Part shown: positions 1 through 8,745 of the stretch, piece after piece
Numbering within the stretch: position 1 is the first letter of the stretch
Layout of the letters: each line of letters opens with the position of its first letter
NCBI GenBank assembly: GCA_947498415.1
Contig: CANMKB010000002.1
Location: forward strand, 310,001-374,000
Source: an uncultured Paracoccaceae bacterium
GTDB taxonomy: Bacteria; Pseudomonadota; Alphaproteobacteria; Rhodobacterales; Rhodobacteraceae
Length of the DNA: 64,000 nt
Reading direction: 5' to 3'
Translations under genes and position numbers: made by a program
The notes under the pieces: generated by a model
Databases searched by the model: none
What the model was told of the DNA's origin: nothing
The model's input: the letters and a program-made list of their open reading frames with translations, nothing else

Positions 1-804
1 ACCCCACGCTATGTCAAAGCCAACCCGGTTGAGGGCGGCAAACAAGCAGTTGCCGAAGCCTATCGCAACCTGACAGCCGTGGGTGCGCTGCCATTGGCAA
101 CCACAGACAACATGAACTTTGGCAATCCAGAAAAGCCTGAAATCATGGGTCAATTTGTGGGTGCCATCAAAGGCATCGGCGAAGCGGTGAAAGCGCTGGA
201 TATGCCAATCGTTTCTGGCAACGTATCGCTTTACAACGAAACCGACGGCAAAGGCATTCTGCCAACGCCAACCATCGGGGCCGTGGGCCTTGTGGCAGCG
301 GACGAAGAAGCGATCGAAGGCGACGCACGCGAAGGCCATGTTGCTCTGTTGGTCGGTGAAACCCAAGGCCACCTTGGCCAATCTGCCCTGCTTGCAGAGG
401 TGTTCAACCGCGAAGAAGGCGATGCCCCGCAAGTTGATCTGGCCGCTGAGAAGGCCAACGGTGAATTCATCCGTGCAAACCGTGCGCTGATCAAAGCCTG
501 TACAGACCTCGCAGACGGTGGCCTTGCGCTGGCAGCCTTTGAAATGGCCGAAGCCGCTGGCGTTGGCGTTCAGCTGGATGCCGAAGACACACCAACCCTG
601 TTTGCTGAAGATCAGGCGCGTTATTTGGTGGCCTGCAACTTTGATCAAGCCGAAGCGCTGATGATCGAAGCAGGCAAAGCTGGTGTAACAGTTCAATCTG
701 TTGGCAAATTTGGCGGTGACACCGTCAAGTTCGGCTCGTCTGAGGCACCTTTGGCCGATCTGGCGGCAACCTTCCGCAGCAGCTTTGCTGCGGCGGTTGC
801 GTAA
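1..804 (+). CDS. purL: Phosphoribosylformylglycinamidine synthase subunit PurL (3' part)
   Basis: This is the C-terminal part of the large FGAM synthase subunit, which converts FGAR to FGAM with ATP and glutamine-derived ammonia in purine synthesis. The frame is already open at base 1, so the gene starts outside the window. The visible part carries the second AIRS-like half: the [16 protein letters not shown] segment and [10 protein letters not shown], both typical of PurL, followed by the AIRS C-terminal fold with the [11 protein letters not shown] helix. The next gene starts 18 bases downstream, suggesting cotranscription. Family assignment is secure; only the N-terminal half is unseen. Confidence 0.96.
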   Translation, partial: TPRYVKANPVEGGKQAVAEAYRNLTAVGALPLATTDNMNFGNPEKPEIMGQFVGAIKGIGEAVKALDMPIVSGNVSLYNETDGKGILPTPTIGAVGLVAADEEAIEGDAREGHVALLVGETQGHLGQSALLAEVFNREEGDAPQVDLAAEKANGEFIRANRALIKACTDLADGGLALAAFEMAEAAGVGVQLDAEDTPTLFAEDQARYLVACNFDQAEALMIEAGKAGVTVQSVGKFGGDTVKFGSSEAPLADLAATFRSSFAAAVA

Positions 805-822
805 GCGATTGCGGGGAGGCCT

Positions 823-1332
823 ATGACCTTCCCCGATCTCAAAGAAGATTGCACAAAATGTGCCGCGCTGTGTTGCGCGGCATATCCTTTTGACGCTGAC
901 GAAGATTTCGCTCTGGTGAAATCAGTCGACACCCCCTGCCCGAACCTTTCCGATCGCTGCTTTAAGTGCAGCATCCACGACAGCTTAACCAAAAAAGGCT
1001 TTCGCGGCTGCGTCACCTATTCCTGCGCGGGTGCAGGTCAGCGTGTGACCCAAGACCTGTTTGACGGTGAAACTTGGCGCGACGACCCGGATCTACTGTC
1101 ACACATGACTTATGCGTTGCGTGTGCTGCGCCCGATCCACGAAGCGATCCTTCTGTTGCAAGAGGCGCAACGCCTTCCGATCCCGAAAAGTGCTATGGCC
1201 CAAGGGGCCTCGATCATGGCAGCGCTTTGCCCAGAAAACCCGAAATCTGTTCATGATTTTGAGGAAGATACCGTGCAAGACGCGCTTGCAGATGTGCCAG
1301 CCTACCTGCAATCCCTCGCTCCATTTGTCTAA
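823..1332 (+). CDS. Cysteine-cluster hypothetical protein (YkgJ-like N-terminus)
   Basis: A 169-residue protein of unknown function. The N-terminus carries CTKCAALCC and then CPNLSDRCFKC, a spacing like YkgJ-type zinc/iron-binding cysteine clusters; a further cysteine lies in FRGCVTYSC. The C-terminal half is helical and lacks recognisable motifs. There is no signal peptide, so it is probably cytosolic. It sits 18 bases after purL and 60 bases before bolA in the same direction, so it may share the transcript and could relate to Fe-S handling with BolA and Grx4. That functional link is inference from context only. Confidence 0.8.
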   Translation: MTFPDLKEDCTKCAALCCAAYPFDADEDFALVKSVDTPCPNLSDRCFKCSIHDSLTKKGFRGCVTYSCAGAGQRVTQDLFDGETWRDDPDLLSHMTYALRVLRPIHEAILLLQEAQRLPIPKSAMAQGASIMAALCPENPKSVHDFEEDTVQDALADVPAYLQSLAPFV

Positions 1333-1392
1333 TCCGCTTGCAGCTCTGCAAGGCGCACCCTAAGTTATTGCCAAGAATATACAGGAGTATAC

Positions 1393-1623
1393 ATGGCCAT
1401 TCTCGCCTCTGATATCGAAGCGCTTATCCGCGCTGGTTTCCCCGACGCTAAAATCACCGTGATGGGCGATGATGGGCAGCATTTTGCGGCAGAAGTGATT
1501 GATGAAAGCTTTCGCGGCCAAAGCCGCATTGCGCAGCAACGCGCCGTGAACGCAACCGTGAAAGCCGCGATCGACAGCGGTGAATTGCACGCGTTGGCAC
1601 TGACAACAAGCGTGCCTGAATAG
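1393..1623 (+). CDS. bolA: BolA family protein
   Basis: A 76-residue BolA/IbaG-type protein. BolA proteins pair with monothiol glutaredoxins around a shared [2Fe-2S] cluster and act in iron homeostasis or cluster trafficking. The family hallmarks are visible: an N-terminal helix ending in [16 protein letters not shown], the [14 protein letters not shown] region, and the conserved histidine in GELHALAL near the C-terminus, the usual cluster ligand. The start follows a good Shine-Dalgarno (AGGAG at 1383-1387). Its partner grxD lies 144 bases downstream in the same direction, supporting the assignment. Confidence 0.92.
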   Translation: MAILASDIEALIRAGFPDAKITVMGDDGQHFAAEVIDESFRGQSRIAQQRAVNATVKAAIDSGELHALALTTSVPE

Positions 1624-1626
1624 CAG

Positions 1627-1770
1627 ATGATCAGGGTGATCGGTTATGTTGGTCACAACATTTCGTTCACCCCGGCCCTAGTTTTATCGCCAATCATCCT
1701 CTATCTGGCACTCAAGGATTACATGCCGATCAAACCATATCGGCACGATACAAAGGACAACGGCAAATGA
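1627..1770 (+). CDS. Possible 47-residue small ORF coupled to grxD
   Basis: A short open frame starts 4 bases after the bolA stop (1621-1623). Its TGA (1768-1770) overlaps the grxD ATG (1767-1769) as ATGA, the classic arrangement of translational coupling. The product would be [19 protein letters not shown] followed by a hydrophobic SPIILYLAL segment and a basic, hydrophilic tail, so it could be a single-pass small membrane protein. No strong Shine-Dalgarno precedes the ATG. I do not recognise a family. It may be real, or the frame may be open by chance. Confidence 0.35.
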   Translation: MIRVIGYVGHNISFTPALVLSPIILYLALKDYMPIKPYRHDTKDNGK

Positions 1771-2129
1771 CCGACGTGAATGCTCGTATCGACGAGACCG
1801 TAAAAAACAACGATGTTGTGCTGTTTATGAAAGGCACAAAAGAAATGCCGCAATGTGGTTTTTCCAGCCGCGTGGCAGCTGTTTTGAACTACATCAGCGT
1901 GGATTACACTGACGTGAATGTTCTGGCCGACGAAGAAATTCGTCAAGGCATCAAAGAATATTCTGACTGGCCCACTATTCCTCAGCTTTATGTCAAAGGC
2001 GAGTTTGTGGGGGGCTGTGACATCATCACCGAGATGACACTTTCTGGCGAACTAGACACTTTGTTTGATGGCAACGACGTCGCCTATAACAAAGAAATGT
2101 CTGACAAAATTCGCGAAGCGAACGGCTAA
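1767..2129 (+). CDS. grxD: Monothiol glutaredoxin Grx4
   Basis: A 120-residue monothiol glutaredoxin of the Grx4/Grx5 type, which binds and transfers [2Fe-2S] clusters using glutathione. The active site is CGFS with the cysteine at residue 30, within [15 protein letters not shown]. Further glutathione-site elements follow: [19 protein letters not shown]. Length fits single-domain Grx4 proteins. It is preceded by bolA, its usual partner, and followed by a strong bidirectional terminator at 2154-2181. The start is the ATG that overlaps the stop of the preceding small frame. Confidence 0.96.
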   Translation: MTDVNARIDETVKNNDVVLFMKGTKEMPQCGFSSRVAAVLNYISVDYTDVNVLADEEIRQGIKEYSDWPTIPQLYVKGEFVGGCDIITEMTLSGELDTLFDGNDVAYNKEMSDKIREANG

Positions 2130-2153
2130 ACGCCGATCACAATCAGATGCATG

Positions 2154-2181
2154 AAAGGCGGCCCTCAAGAGGCCGCCTTTT
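2154..2181. terminator. Bidirectional rho-independent terminator, grxD / zapA
   Basis: A perfect 10-bp stem (AAAGGCGGCC / GGCCGCCTTT) with a 7-base loop is followed by T residues. It lies between two convergent genes and overlaps the zapA stop codon, so it can serve both directions. Confidence 0.88.
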
Positions 2182-2560
2182 GTTCTACATTTTCTGCAAT
2201 CGCCTCAGCCCGCGCGGCCAGTTCTGCCAAGGTTTCTTTGACAGACGGCGGCACAACAGCAACTTCAATCTTCTCAGGCTCTAGTGTTGGAGTGTTTTGC
2301 AAAGCTTCAATCTCGGCGGCTTGTTCCGCCACTTTGGCCTCAAGCTCGCGCATCTTGTCTTCCATGCCTGCAGTTTTATCCGCCAACATCAAACCAGACA
2401 TCAACAACATCCGCGGTTCAGGAATGCGGCCAATCTGACTGGTAAGCACACGTGCCTCGTCATCCAGCATCTTTGCCGCTGAACGCAGGAAATGCTGTTC
2501 GCCGTCCTGACAGGCCACTTCAAAAATGCGACCACCGATGGAAATTTCGACCTCAGGCAT
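2165..2560 (-). CDS. zapA: Cell division protein ZapA
   Basis: A 131-residue ZapA, the cytosolic FtsZ-associated protein that bundles FtsZ filaments in the early divisome. The N-terminal domain MPEVEISIGGRIFEVACQDG followed by HFLRSAAKMLDDEAR is the ZapA signature, then a long charged coiled coil (about residues 55-131) gives the extended dimerisation stalk. Its ATG overlaps the stop of the upstream coiled-coil gene (TGATG), so the two are translationally coupled. The family call is strong. Confidence 0.93.
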   Translation of the reverse strand: MPEVEISIGGRIFEVACQDGEQHFLRSAAKMLDDEARVLTSQIGRIPEPRMLLMSGLMLADKTAGMEDKMRELEAKVAEQAAEIEALQNTPTLEPEKIEVAVVPPSVKETLAELAARAEAIAENVEQKAAS

Positions 2561-3144
2561 CAGGCATTCCCTTCCATTTCTTCAACATCTGCTTCGTCCA
2601 GCAGAGGTTCGAGCGTTTTGATAATCACATCCGCTTCGGCACGTTCCAGATCATAGGCCGATTTCAAAGCTTCAAGCTCTGTTTGCAGGGACTGATTGAT
2701 GACTTCCGCATCCACAACCTTTTCCAAGGCCGCCTGACGCAGAGCAACAGCATTCGAACGCATCAATTTGTTCGACCGGCGCATCCGCACCAAACGGTTG
2801 CTAAGCCCTTCCCAGGCTTCTCGTTCTTCCACCGCATCCTGACGCACCGCAGCAATCTCTTCAGCGTGAACCGCTTTGAGCGTATCAATCTCGGCGAGAT
2901 GAGACGCCGACCCATTGCCTGTCAAAGACTGGCTTGCAGTCAAAGCGCGCACACGTTCTTCGAGTTGTGCATTGGTGGCGCGTTCTGCCTCAAGTGCTTG
3001 TTGAAGCGCCTGAATTTCAGCGGTTTGATCTGAGTTTTCGATGGCAATCGGCGTCGCAGCTGGCGCCCCTATCCCATCAACACCTTTAGCAATGCGGTCC
3101 AGCGCTGCGGACAACCGGTTTTCAAGATCTGCAATCTCGCCCAT
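2560..3144 (-). CDS. Coiled-coil hypothetical protein upstream of zapA
   Basis: A 194-residue cytosolic protein made mostly of charged heptad-like helix, e.g. IQALQQALEAERATNAQLEE and LQTELEALKSAYDLERAEAD. No membrane segment, enzyme motif or signal peptide is visible. It ends on the zapA start codon, so it is made from the same transcript, and a role with ZapA in division is a reasonable inference. It faces away from tkt; the 237-base gap 3145-3381 holds both promoters. I cannot name the family. Confidence 0.82.
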   Translation of the reverse strand: MGEIADLENRLSAALDRIAKGVDGIGAPAATPIAIENSDQTAEIQALQQALEAERATNAQLEERVRALTASQSLTGNGSASHLAEIDTLKAVHAEEIAAVRQDAVEEREAWEGLSNRLVRMRRSNKLMRSNAVALRQAALEKVVDAEVINQSLQTELEALKSAYDLERAEADVIIKTLEPLLDEADVEEMEGNA

Positions 3145-3277
3145 GAATGTGACCCTCTCGCCCGTTTACAGGCCTGTTTTCGCACACAGGAAAGCGCGAA
3201 ACGAATCGCCATTCCCCCGTATTTTTACCGAGTTTACCCAATGGGGTGACAAAATGCGCCCCCTTTCATTTCAATCA

Positions 3278-3308
3278 CTTGCAGCCTGCGCTTAATCCTG
3301 CCTGCAAG
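3278..3308. promoter_or_regulatory. Inverted repeat upstream of tkt
   Basis: The arms CTTGCAG (3278-3284) and CTGCAAG (3302-3308) form a perfect 7-bp inverted repeat about 75 bases before the tkt start. It could be an operator or a leader hairpin. Nothing else supports a regulatory role. Confidence 0.25.
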
Positions 3309-3381
3309 GCTATCCTTGATATTGCCTACAAGCCTGTTATTGAGCCTCTAACCACCACGATCACACAAAGGACGTTGCCCC

Positions 3382-5397
3382 GTGGACATCGCCGCATTGA
3401 AAGCAAAAAACCCAGAACACTGGATGAAATCCACTGCGATCCGCGCCCTCGCGCTGGATGCTGTTGCAGCCGCAAACTCAGGCCACACTGGCATGCCGAT
3501 TGGCATGGCGGATGTCGCCACTGTTCTGTTTGAAAAGCACCTGAAATTTGACGCTGCTCATCCGCAGTGGCCAGACCGCGACCGCTTTATTCTATCTGCC
3601 GGTCACGGCTCTATGCTGATCTATGCGCTGCTGTATCTCAGCGGCGACAAGCAAGTTACTTTGGACCAGATCAAGAACTTCCGTCAGATGGGCGCCCTGA
3701 CTGCGGGCCATCCGGAAAACTTCCTGATTGACGCTGTTGAAACCACCACAGGCCCTCTGGGCCAGGGGATTGCAAACTCTGTTGGTTTTGCAATGGCCGA
3801 AGAAATGCAGCGCGCCCAGTACGGCAAGAAAATCGTTGATCACCACACCTATGTGATCGCAGGCGACGGCTGCCTGATGGAAGGTATCTCGCAAGAGGCC
3901 ATCGGCATTGCAGGCCGCCATTCTTTGGGCAAACTCATCGTTCTGTGGGACAACAACAACATCACCATTGATGGCACAGTTGAACTGTCTGACAAAACCA
4001 ACCAGGTTCAGCGTTTCAAAGCGTCTGGCTGGCAGGTCATCGAAATCGACGGCCATGATCCAGAGCAAATTGACGCCGCCCTGACCGCCGCGAAGAAATC
4101 TAAAAAGCCATCCATGATTGCCTGCAAAACCCACATCGCTTTGGGCCACGCGGCACAGGATACATCCAAAGGCCACGGCGCTCTGACAGATCCAGAACAG
4201 CTGAAAGCCGCAAAAGACACTTGGGGCTGGAACCACGGATCCTTTGAAGTCCCAGCAGATGTGAAAGCCCAGTGGGAAGCGATTGGCGCACGTGGTGCCG
4301 CAGATCGTGAAGCATGGGAAGCGCGTTTTGCTGAGGTCTCTGGCCAGAAACAAGCCAAGTTCAACCGTGCCTATGCACTGGAAGCGCCAAAGAAGCTGTC
4401 TGCATCGATCAAGGCGCTGAAGAAATCCGTTTCCGAAGAGCAACCCAAAGTGGCCACCCGTAAGTCGTCAGAAATGGCGCTTAAGGTCATCAACTCTGTG
4501 ATGCATGAAACTGTGGGCGGCTCAGCTGATCTGACGGGGTCCAACAACACCAAGACCGATGATCTTGGCATGTTTGAAACCGACAACCGTGGCGGCCGCT
4601 ACGTCTATTGGGGCATCCGCGAGCACGGCATGGCCTCTGCGATGAACGGTATGGTTCTACACGGCGGTATGCGTGCTTATGGCGGCACATTCATGGCCTT
4701 CACCGATTACGCACGTCCTTCGATGCGTCTGGCGGCCCTGATGAAAATCCCAACCGTGTTTGTCATGACCCATGACTCCATCGGCGTTGGCGAAGATGGC
4801 CCAACCCACCAGCCGGTGGAACATGTGGCAATTTCACGTTCCACTCCAAACACATACGTATTCCGCCCAGCGGATACAGTGGAAACAGCGGAAGCTTGGG
4901 AAATTGCTGTGACCAGCAAAACAACCCCATCCGTGATGGCCCTGACCCGTCAGGGCCTGCCGACAGTCCGGACAGAGCACAAGCTTAAAAACCTGACAGA
5001 ACAAGGCGCATATGTGCTTGCGGATTCTGACGGCAAACGCCAAGCGATCCTGATCGCCACCGGCTCTGAGGTTGAAGTGGCGCTGAAAGCCCGCGATCTG
5101 CTGCAAGCCGAAGGCATCGGCACCCGCGTAGTCTCTATGCCTTGTATGGAACTCTTTGCAGAACAAGACGAAAGCTATCGCCGCAAGGTTCTACCAGCGG
5201 GCCCGGTGCGCGTTGGCATCGAGGCTGGCGTGCGCCAAGGCTGGGATCAATGGCTTCTGGGCGAGCGTGGCAAATTCGGCAAAGCCGACTTTGTGGGCAT
5301 GAACAGCTTTGGCGCCTCCGCCCCAGCGGGCGAGCTCTTTAAGAAATTCGGCATCACGGCAGAGAACGTCGCTGAAAAAGTCAAAGCGATGCTTTAA
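3382..5397 (+). CDS. tkt: Transketolase
   Basis: A 671-residue thiamine-diphosphate enzyme moving two-carbon units between ketose and aldose phosphates in the pentose phosphate pathway. The substrate-channel motif [13 protein letters not shown] is at about residues 33-45 and the ThDP/Mg motif [13 protein letters not shown] at about 161-173. The pyrimidine domain contains [11 protein letters not shown], and the C-terminal domain [11 protein letters not shown]. Full length for the family. The start is GTG at 3382, preceded by AAAGGA, and reads [14 protein letters not shown], matching the usual transketolase N-terminus. A clean terminator follows at 5418-5448. Confidence 0.97.
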   Translation: MDIAALKAKNPEHWMKSTAIRALALDAVAAANSGHTGMPIGMADVATVLFEKHLKFDAAHPQWPDRDRFILSAGHGSMLIYALLYLSGDKQVTLDQIKNFRQMGALTAGHPENFLIDAVETTTGPLGQGIANSVGFAMAEEMQRAQYGKKIVDHHTYVIAGDGCLMEGISQEAIGIAGRHSLGKLIVLWDNNNITIDGTVELSDKTNQVQRFKASGWQVIEIDGHDPEQIDAALTAAKKSKKPSMIACKTHIALGHAAQDTSKGHGALTDPEQLKAAKDTWGWNHGSFEVPADVKAQWEAIGARGAADREAWEARFAEVSGQKQAKFNRAYALEAPKKLSASIKALKKSVSEEQPKVATRKSSEMALKVINSVMHETVGGSADLTGSNNTKTDDLGMFETDNRGGRYVYWGIREHGMASAMNGMVLHGGMRAYGGTFMAFTDYARPSMRLAALMKIPTVFVMTHDSIGVGEDGPTHQPVEHVAISRSTPNTYVFRPADTVETAEAWEIAVTSKTTPSVMALTRQGLPTVRTEHKLKNLTEQGAYVLADSDGKRQAILIATGSEVEVALKARDLLQAEGIGTRVVSMPCMELFAEQDESYRRKVLPAGPVRVGIEAGVRQGWDQWLLGERGKFGKADFVGMNSFGASAPAGELFKKFGITAENVAEKVKAML

Positions 5398-5417
5398 GCA
5401 CCGCAAACAACAAACTC

Positions 5418-5448
5418 AAAGGGCGCCCCAAACGGAGCGCCCTTTTTT
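5418..5448 (+). terminator. Rho-independent terminator of tkt
   Basis: A GC-rich stem AAAGGGCGC / GCGCCC is followed by a T6 run 20 bases after the tkt stop. Confidence 0.88.
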
Positions 5449-5496
5449 AATTCTGACCTAAAGCTCACAAAGCAACGCCTGTAACTTTCGGCCCGC

Positions 5497-5533
5497 ATTC
5501 ATCTTTCTCTAAATACTCCCGCCGGAGGCATCC
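5497..5533 (-). repeat. Dispersed 3'-end repeat, copy 1
   Basis: Read on the minus strand this contains GCCTCCGGCGGGAGTATTT followed shortly by GAAAGATGAATG. The same two blocks occur at 40605-40642 on the plus strand. Here it lies just after the stop of the DUF808 gene, in that gene's orientation. Confidence 0.7.
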
Positions 5534-5553
5534 CAAACCCGCCAAGCCGAACC

Positions 5554-6519
5554 TCAGCCCGCGTTTGGCCGCAGAGTATTCCACACAGGCACTAGAAATT
5601 TTGTCACAATTGGGATCAAAACAAACCCCAGCGCCAAACCAAACACGCCATCCATGCCCGCCTTGGCAAACCACGCCACAAAACCTTCCCAGGCCGCCGG
5701 CACCATATGGCCCACAGCATAAGCCCAATCGTGGATGTGATGGCCCAACCAGCCCAATCCCAGCTCCTCCATGCCGTGGATCACAATAGACCCACCAACC
5801 CAAAGCATCGCGGCGGTTCCTACGACAGTGAGCAACTTCATAAAGTGCGGCATCGCCTTGACCAGCCCGCGTCCCAAGGCACGTGTGACGCCCAGGCGGC
5901 CATTGGCACTGAGCCACAGGCCCACGTCATCAGCTTTGACGATCAGCGCCACCGATCCATAGACGGCAACTGTGATGCCAATACCCACCATGGCGAGCGT
6001 TGCAGCGACCATCCAAAAACTGCCTTCGGGGATCGCAGCCAAAGAGATGGTCATGATTTCAGCGGATAAAATGAAGTCCGTCTTAATCGCGCCCGCCACT
6101 TTTTGTTCTTCCAGATGCGCAGGATCATCGGGGGCGTCTTCGGCAAAGACATGGTGATCATCATGCGGCACCAGAATATGATAGATTTTTTCTGCCCCCT
6201 CAAAGCACAGATAAGCCCCACCCAGCATCAAGAGCGGTGAAATCAGCCATGGGGCAAAATTGGCCAAGAGCAGCGCAATAGGGAGCAATATCAATAGCTT
6301 ACTTTTGAAAGAGCCCCGTGCGATTTTCCAGATGATGGGCAATTCGCGTTTGGCTTCAAATCCATGCACATATTTGGGTGTGACCGCGGCATCATCAATC
6401 ACAGCGCCCGCCGCCTTGGCCCCGGCTTTGGCTGCATTGGCCGCCACATCGTCGATCGAGGCCGCAGCCACTTTGGCAATTCCTGCCACATCATCCAGCA
6501 AAGCCAGCAATCCGCTCAT
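5554..6519 (-). CDS. DUF808 family inner-membrane protein (YedI-like)
   Basis: A 321-residue protein matching the DUF808/YedI family, of unknown function. The N-terminus MSGLLALLDDVAGIAKVAAA and the Ala-rich segment with DDAAVTPKYVHGF are typical of it. Several hydrophobic helices follow (for example LLILLPIALLLANFAPWLI and MVAATLAMVGIGITVAVYG), ending in FGLALGFVLIPIVTKFLVPV, so it is a polytopic inner-membrane protein. It is convergent with tkt and lies downstream of coaD, but the terminator at 6548-6585 separates them. Confidence 0.88.
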   Translation of the reverse strand: MSGLLALLDDVAGIAKVAAASIDDVAANAAKAGAKAAGAVIDDAAVTPKYVHGFEAKRELPIIWKIARGSFKSKLLILLPIALLLANFAPWLISPLLMLGGAYLCFEGAEKIYHILVPHDDHHVFAEDAPDDPAHLEEQKVAGAIKTDFILSAEIMTISLAAIPEGSFWMVAATLAMVGIGITVAVYGSVALIVKADDVGLWLSANGRLGVTRALGRGLVKAMPHFMKLLTVVGTAAMLWVGGSIVIHGMEELGLGWLGHHIHDWAYAVGHMVPAAWEGFVAWFAKAGMDGVFGLALGFVLIPIVTKFLVPVWNTLRPNAG

Positions 6520-6547
6520 GTCATCTCATCCGTTTTATGCGCTTGCC

Positions 6548-6585
6548 TAAAAATAAACAGCCCCTCGGGGAAACCAAGGGGCTGT
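6548..6585 (-). terminator. Rho-independent terminator of coaD
   Basis: The stem ACAGCCCCT / AGGGGCTGT is followed on the minus strand by TTTATTTTT, 34 bases after the coaD stop. Confidence 0.85.
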
Positions 6586-6618
6586 GTGGAATTTCAGATT
6601 TTGAAACGGCAAAGATGC

Positions 6619-7113
6619 TTATTTGCCGAGTTTCGCAAGCATGGCTTTGTTGACATCAGGCGTGACGAATTTCGTAATATCGCCATCAAGACGCGCAATT
6701 TCTTTGACCAGCTTGCTGGCGATGGCCTGGTGCTGCAGGTCGGCCATCAAGAACACGGTTTCGATGCTGCTATCAAGCGCACGGTTCATGCCAACCATTT
6801 GATATTCATATTCAAAATCCGTCACAGCCCGCAGACCGCGTACAATGATCGACGCGCCAACATCCTTGGCACAATCAATCAGAAGATTTTCAAAAGGATG
6901 CGCGACAATCTCGATCCCAGTTTCCTGAGAGAGCTTTCCGACTTCGGCTTCGATCATGGCAACGCGTTGCTCAAGATCAAACATCGGCCCCTTGTCGCGA
7001 TTGATCGCCACACCAATGACCAGCCTGTCAACCAAGGCCGAGGCGCGACGAATAATATCGATATGACCCAAGGTGATGGGATCAAAGGTTCCGGGGTACA
7101 GGCCTGTGCGCAT
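6619..7113 (-). CDS. coaD: Phosphopantetheine adenylyltransferase
   Basis: A 164-residue cytosolic enzyme that joins 4'-phosphopantetheine and ATP to dephospho-CoA, the penultimate step of CoA synthesis. The nucleotidyltransferase motif GTFDPITLGHIDII is at the N-terminus, with RGLRAVTDFEYEYQM in the middle, both diagnostic. The frame stays open upstream to 7143, but the ATG at 7111-7113 gives the family N-terminus MRTGLYPGTFDP and has a GGAGA Shine-Dalgarno. Transcription appears to end at the terminator at 6548-6585. Confidence 0.96.
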   Translation of the reverse strand: MRTGLYPGTFDPITLGHIDIIRRASALVDRLVIGVAINRDKGPMFDLEQRVAMIEAEVGKLSQETGIEIVAHPFENLLIDCAKDVGASIIVRGLRAVTDFEYEYQMVGMNRALDSSIETVFLMADLQHQAIASKLVKEIARLDGDITKFVTPDVNKAMLAKLGK

Positions 7114-7247
7114 GTGTCTTCTCCGCAAAATTCGTAGCCGCACGCAACATTATTGCGATGTAAATTGCAAGCGCACAACGAGCTAAGGGTAGTCTTACGG
7201 ACGAAACTGACGGAACGGAACAGAATCCGCTCCGTCAAATCAAAGGC

Positions 7248-7682
7248 TTAGTGCCCCATGATCATCCCTTGCAGGGCGTCCTTTTCCATTGCCAGCTCTG
7301 TCAGGCGGGCCTTGACCACATCGCCAAGGGTAATCAGCCCCACCAGAACCCCATCTTCGACAACCGGCATGTGGCGGAAACGCCCTTCCGTCATCTTTTG
7401 CAAAACCACATCCGCATTTTCAGCGCGGGTGCAGGTGACAAGATTGCTTGTCATCATGTCGTCGACTTTATCGCTCATACATTGCGGGCCACGCTTGCCA
7501 AGTTCGCGCACGATGTCACGCTCTGACAAAATCCCATCCGCTGTTGTCCCATCTGCCGAGATGACGACTGTACCGATCCTGCGCTCTGCTAGAACTTTGG
7601 CTGCGTCTTGTACCAATGTTCCGGGTACAATCGTCACAACCTGTATATCCCCTTTGGCTTTCAGAATCTGTTGAACCAGCAT
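7248..7682 (-). CDS. CBS-domain protein
   Basis: A 144-residue cytosolic protein made of a tandem pair of CBS domains, which usually bind adenine nucleotides and sense energy state. The first spans about residues 10-65 (VQDAAKVLAERRIGTVVIS, then GILSERDIVREL), the second about 75-130 (MTSNLVTCTRAENADVV, then HMPVVEDGVLVGLITLGDVV). No fused effector domain is present. Its target is unknown. It follows the LysR gene at 62 bases in the same direction and may be read with it. Confidence 0.9.
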   Translation of the reverse strand: MLVQQILKAKGDIQVVTIVPGTLVQDAAKVLAERRIGTVVISADGTTADGILSERDIVRELGKRGPQCMSDKVDDMMTSNLVTCTRAENADVVLQKMTEGRFRHMPVVEDGVLVGLITLGDVVKARLTELAMEKDALQGMIMGH

Positions 7683-7744
7683 AAATGCGCGACCTCCGCA
7701 AAATTATTTCAATACGACCAGCGTTGACGCGGGGCCAAGAAATG

Positions 7745-8641
7745 TCAAGCCAACGCCTCAAGCCGCGTTACCTCTTGTTTCAGGCCCTCACACAATGCTT
7801 TAGCAAAGCGATTAAGCCGCTCTAACCGTTTATCGTCTTCATGGCGCACAAGGTAAAAACTTCGCGTTAACGAGACGTCTTTTTCCAGCACTTTTTTCAC
7901 CTCTGGATAAAAGGGCAGTGAAAAATCATGCACAATGCCCACCCCGCCCCCTTGGCGGATCCAGTTGACCTGCACAGACACCGAATTTGACGACAGGTCT
8001 GGCTTTTCCAAGCCAATCTCGCTGATGTAGTCGAGCTCTTTGTCAAAGATCATATCTGGGATGTAGCCCACGATCCGGTGATTTTGCAGATCGTCTGTGC
8101 TGCTAAGCGCAGGGCCGCTGTTCAGATAGCTGTCAGAGGCCGCGAGACTAAGGTGATAGTCCGCGATTTTCTGCACCATCAGACGCCCCGCCGTAGGAGG
8201 GCTGACCGCCACTACGAAATCTGCTTCGCGCTTTGATAGATTGATCAAACGCGGCAATGCCACGATTTGAATCTCGAGTTCGGGGTTGTCTTTGGCGATC
8301 TGGGCACAGACCTGTGGCAGTAAGAAATTGGCAGCGCCGTCTGGGGCCCCAATTCGGATCTGGCCAGCCAAGCCCCCCGCCTGCCCGCTCAAATCTTCTT
8401 GGGCCATCTGCATCGATTGCTCGACCCGCGCCGCATGGGTCATCAAGCGTTGCCCCATATCTGTCAACGCGTATCCTGTTGGCGACTTTAGGAAAAGCGG
8501 CGCATCATAGCTTTCTTCCAACCGTGAAATGCGGCGCCCCACCGTCGCTGGATCAATCCGAAGACGTTTACCGGCGGCCGAAAGGCTTTCGTCTCGTGCA
8601 ACCGCGAGAAACACGCGCATGTCGTCCCAATGTATGTTCAC
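7745..8641 (-). CDS. LysR-family regulator divergent from mmsA
   Basis: A 298-residue LysR-type transcription factor. The N-terminal winged helix-turn-helix (about residues 1-60) reads MNIHWDDMRVFLAVARDESL then RIDPATVGRRISRLEE, and the rest is the periplasmic-binding-like effector domain. It is transcribed divergently from mmsA across a 104-base gap holding repeated TTTTGCAAGA half-sites, so mmsA is the obvious target. The inducer is not known; a valine- or propionate-pathway metabolite is inferred from context. Confidence 0.9.
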   Translation of the reverse strand: MNIHWDDMRVFLAVARDESLSAAGKRLRIDPATVGRRISRLEESYDAPLFLKSPTGYALTDMGQRLMTHAARVEQSMQMAQEDLSGQAGGLAGQIRIGAPDGAANFLLPQVCAQIAKDNPELEIQIVALPRLINLSKREADFVVAVSPPTAGRLMVQKIADYHLSLAASDSYLNSGPALSSTDDLQNHRIVGYIPDMIFDKELDYISEIGLEKPDLSSNSVSVQVNWIRQGGGVGIVHDFSLPFYPEVKKVLEKDVSLTRSFYLVRHEDDKRLERLNRFAKALCEGLKQEVTRLEALA

Positions 8642-8654
8642 TCAGGCACCCCCT

Positions 8655-8712
8655 TTGCATTTTTGCAAGATAGATTTGAAATACTGCCTCTTTTTCATGT
8701 GATTTTGCAAGA
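8655..8712. promoter_or_regulatory. Probable LysR operator region, LysR / mmsA
   Basis: A dyad TTGCA-TTTT-TGCAA lies at 8655-8668, and its half-site TTTTGCAAGA recurs at 8703-8712, 41 bases further on. A palindrome plus a second half-site in a divergent LysR intergenic region fits recognition and activation sites. Confidence 0.5.
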
Positions 8713-8745
8713 GTATCGTAGCGCCAACGAATTTGGAGGACCCCA

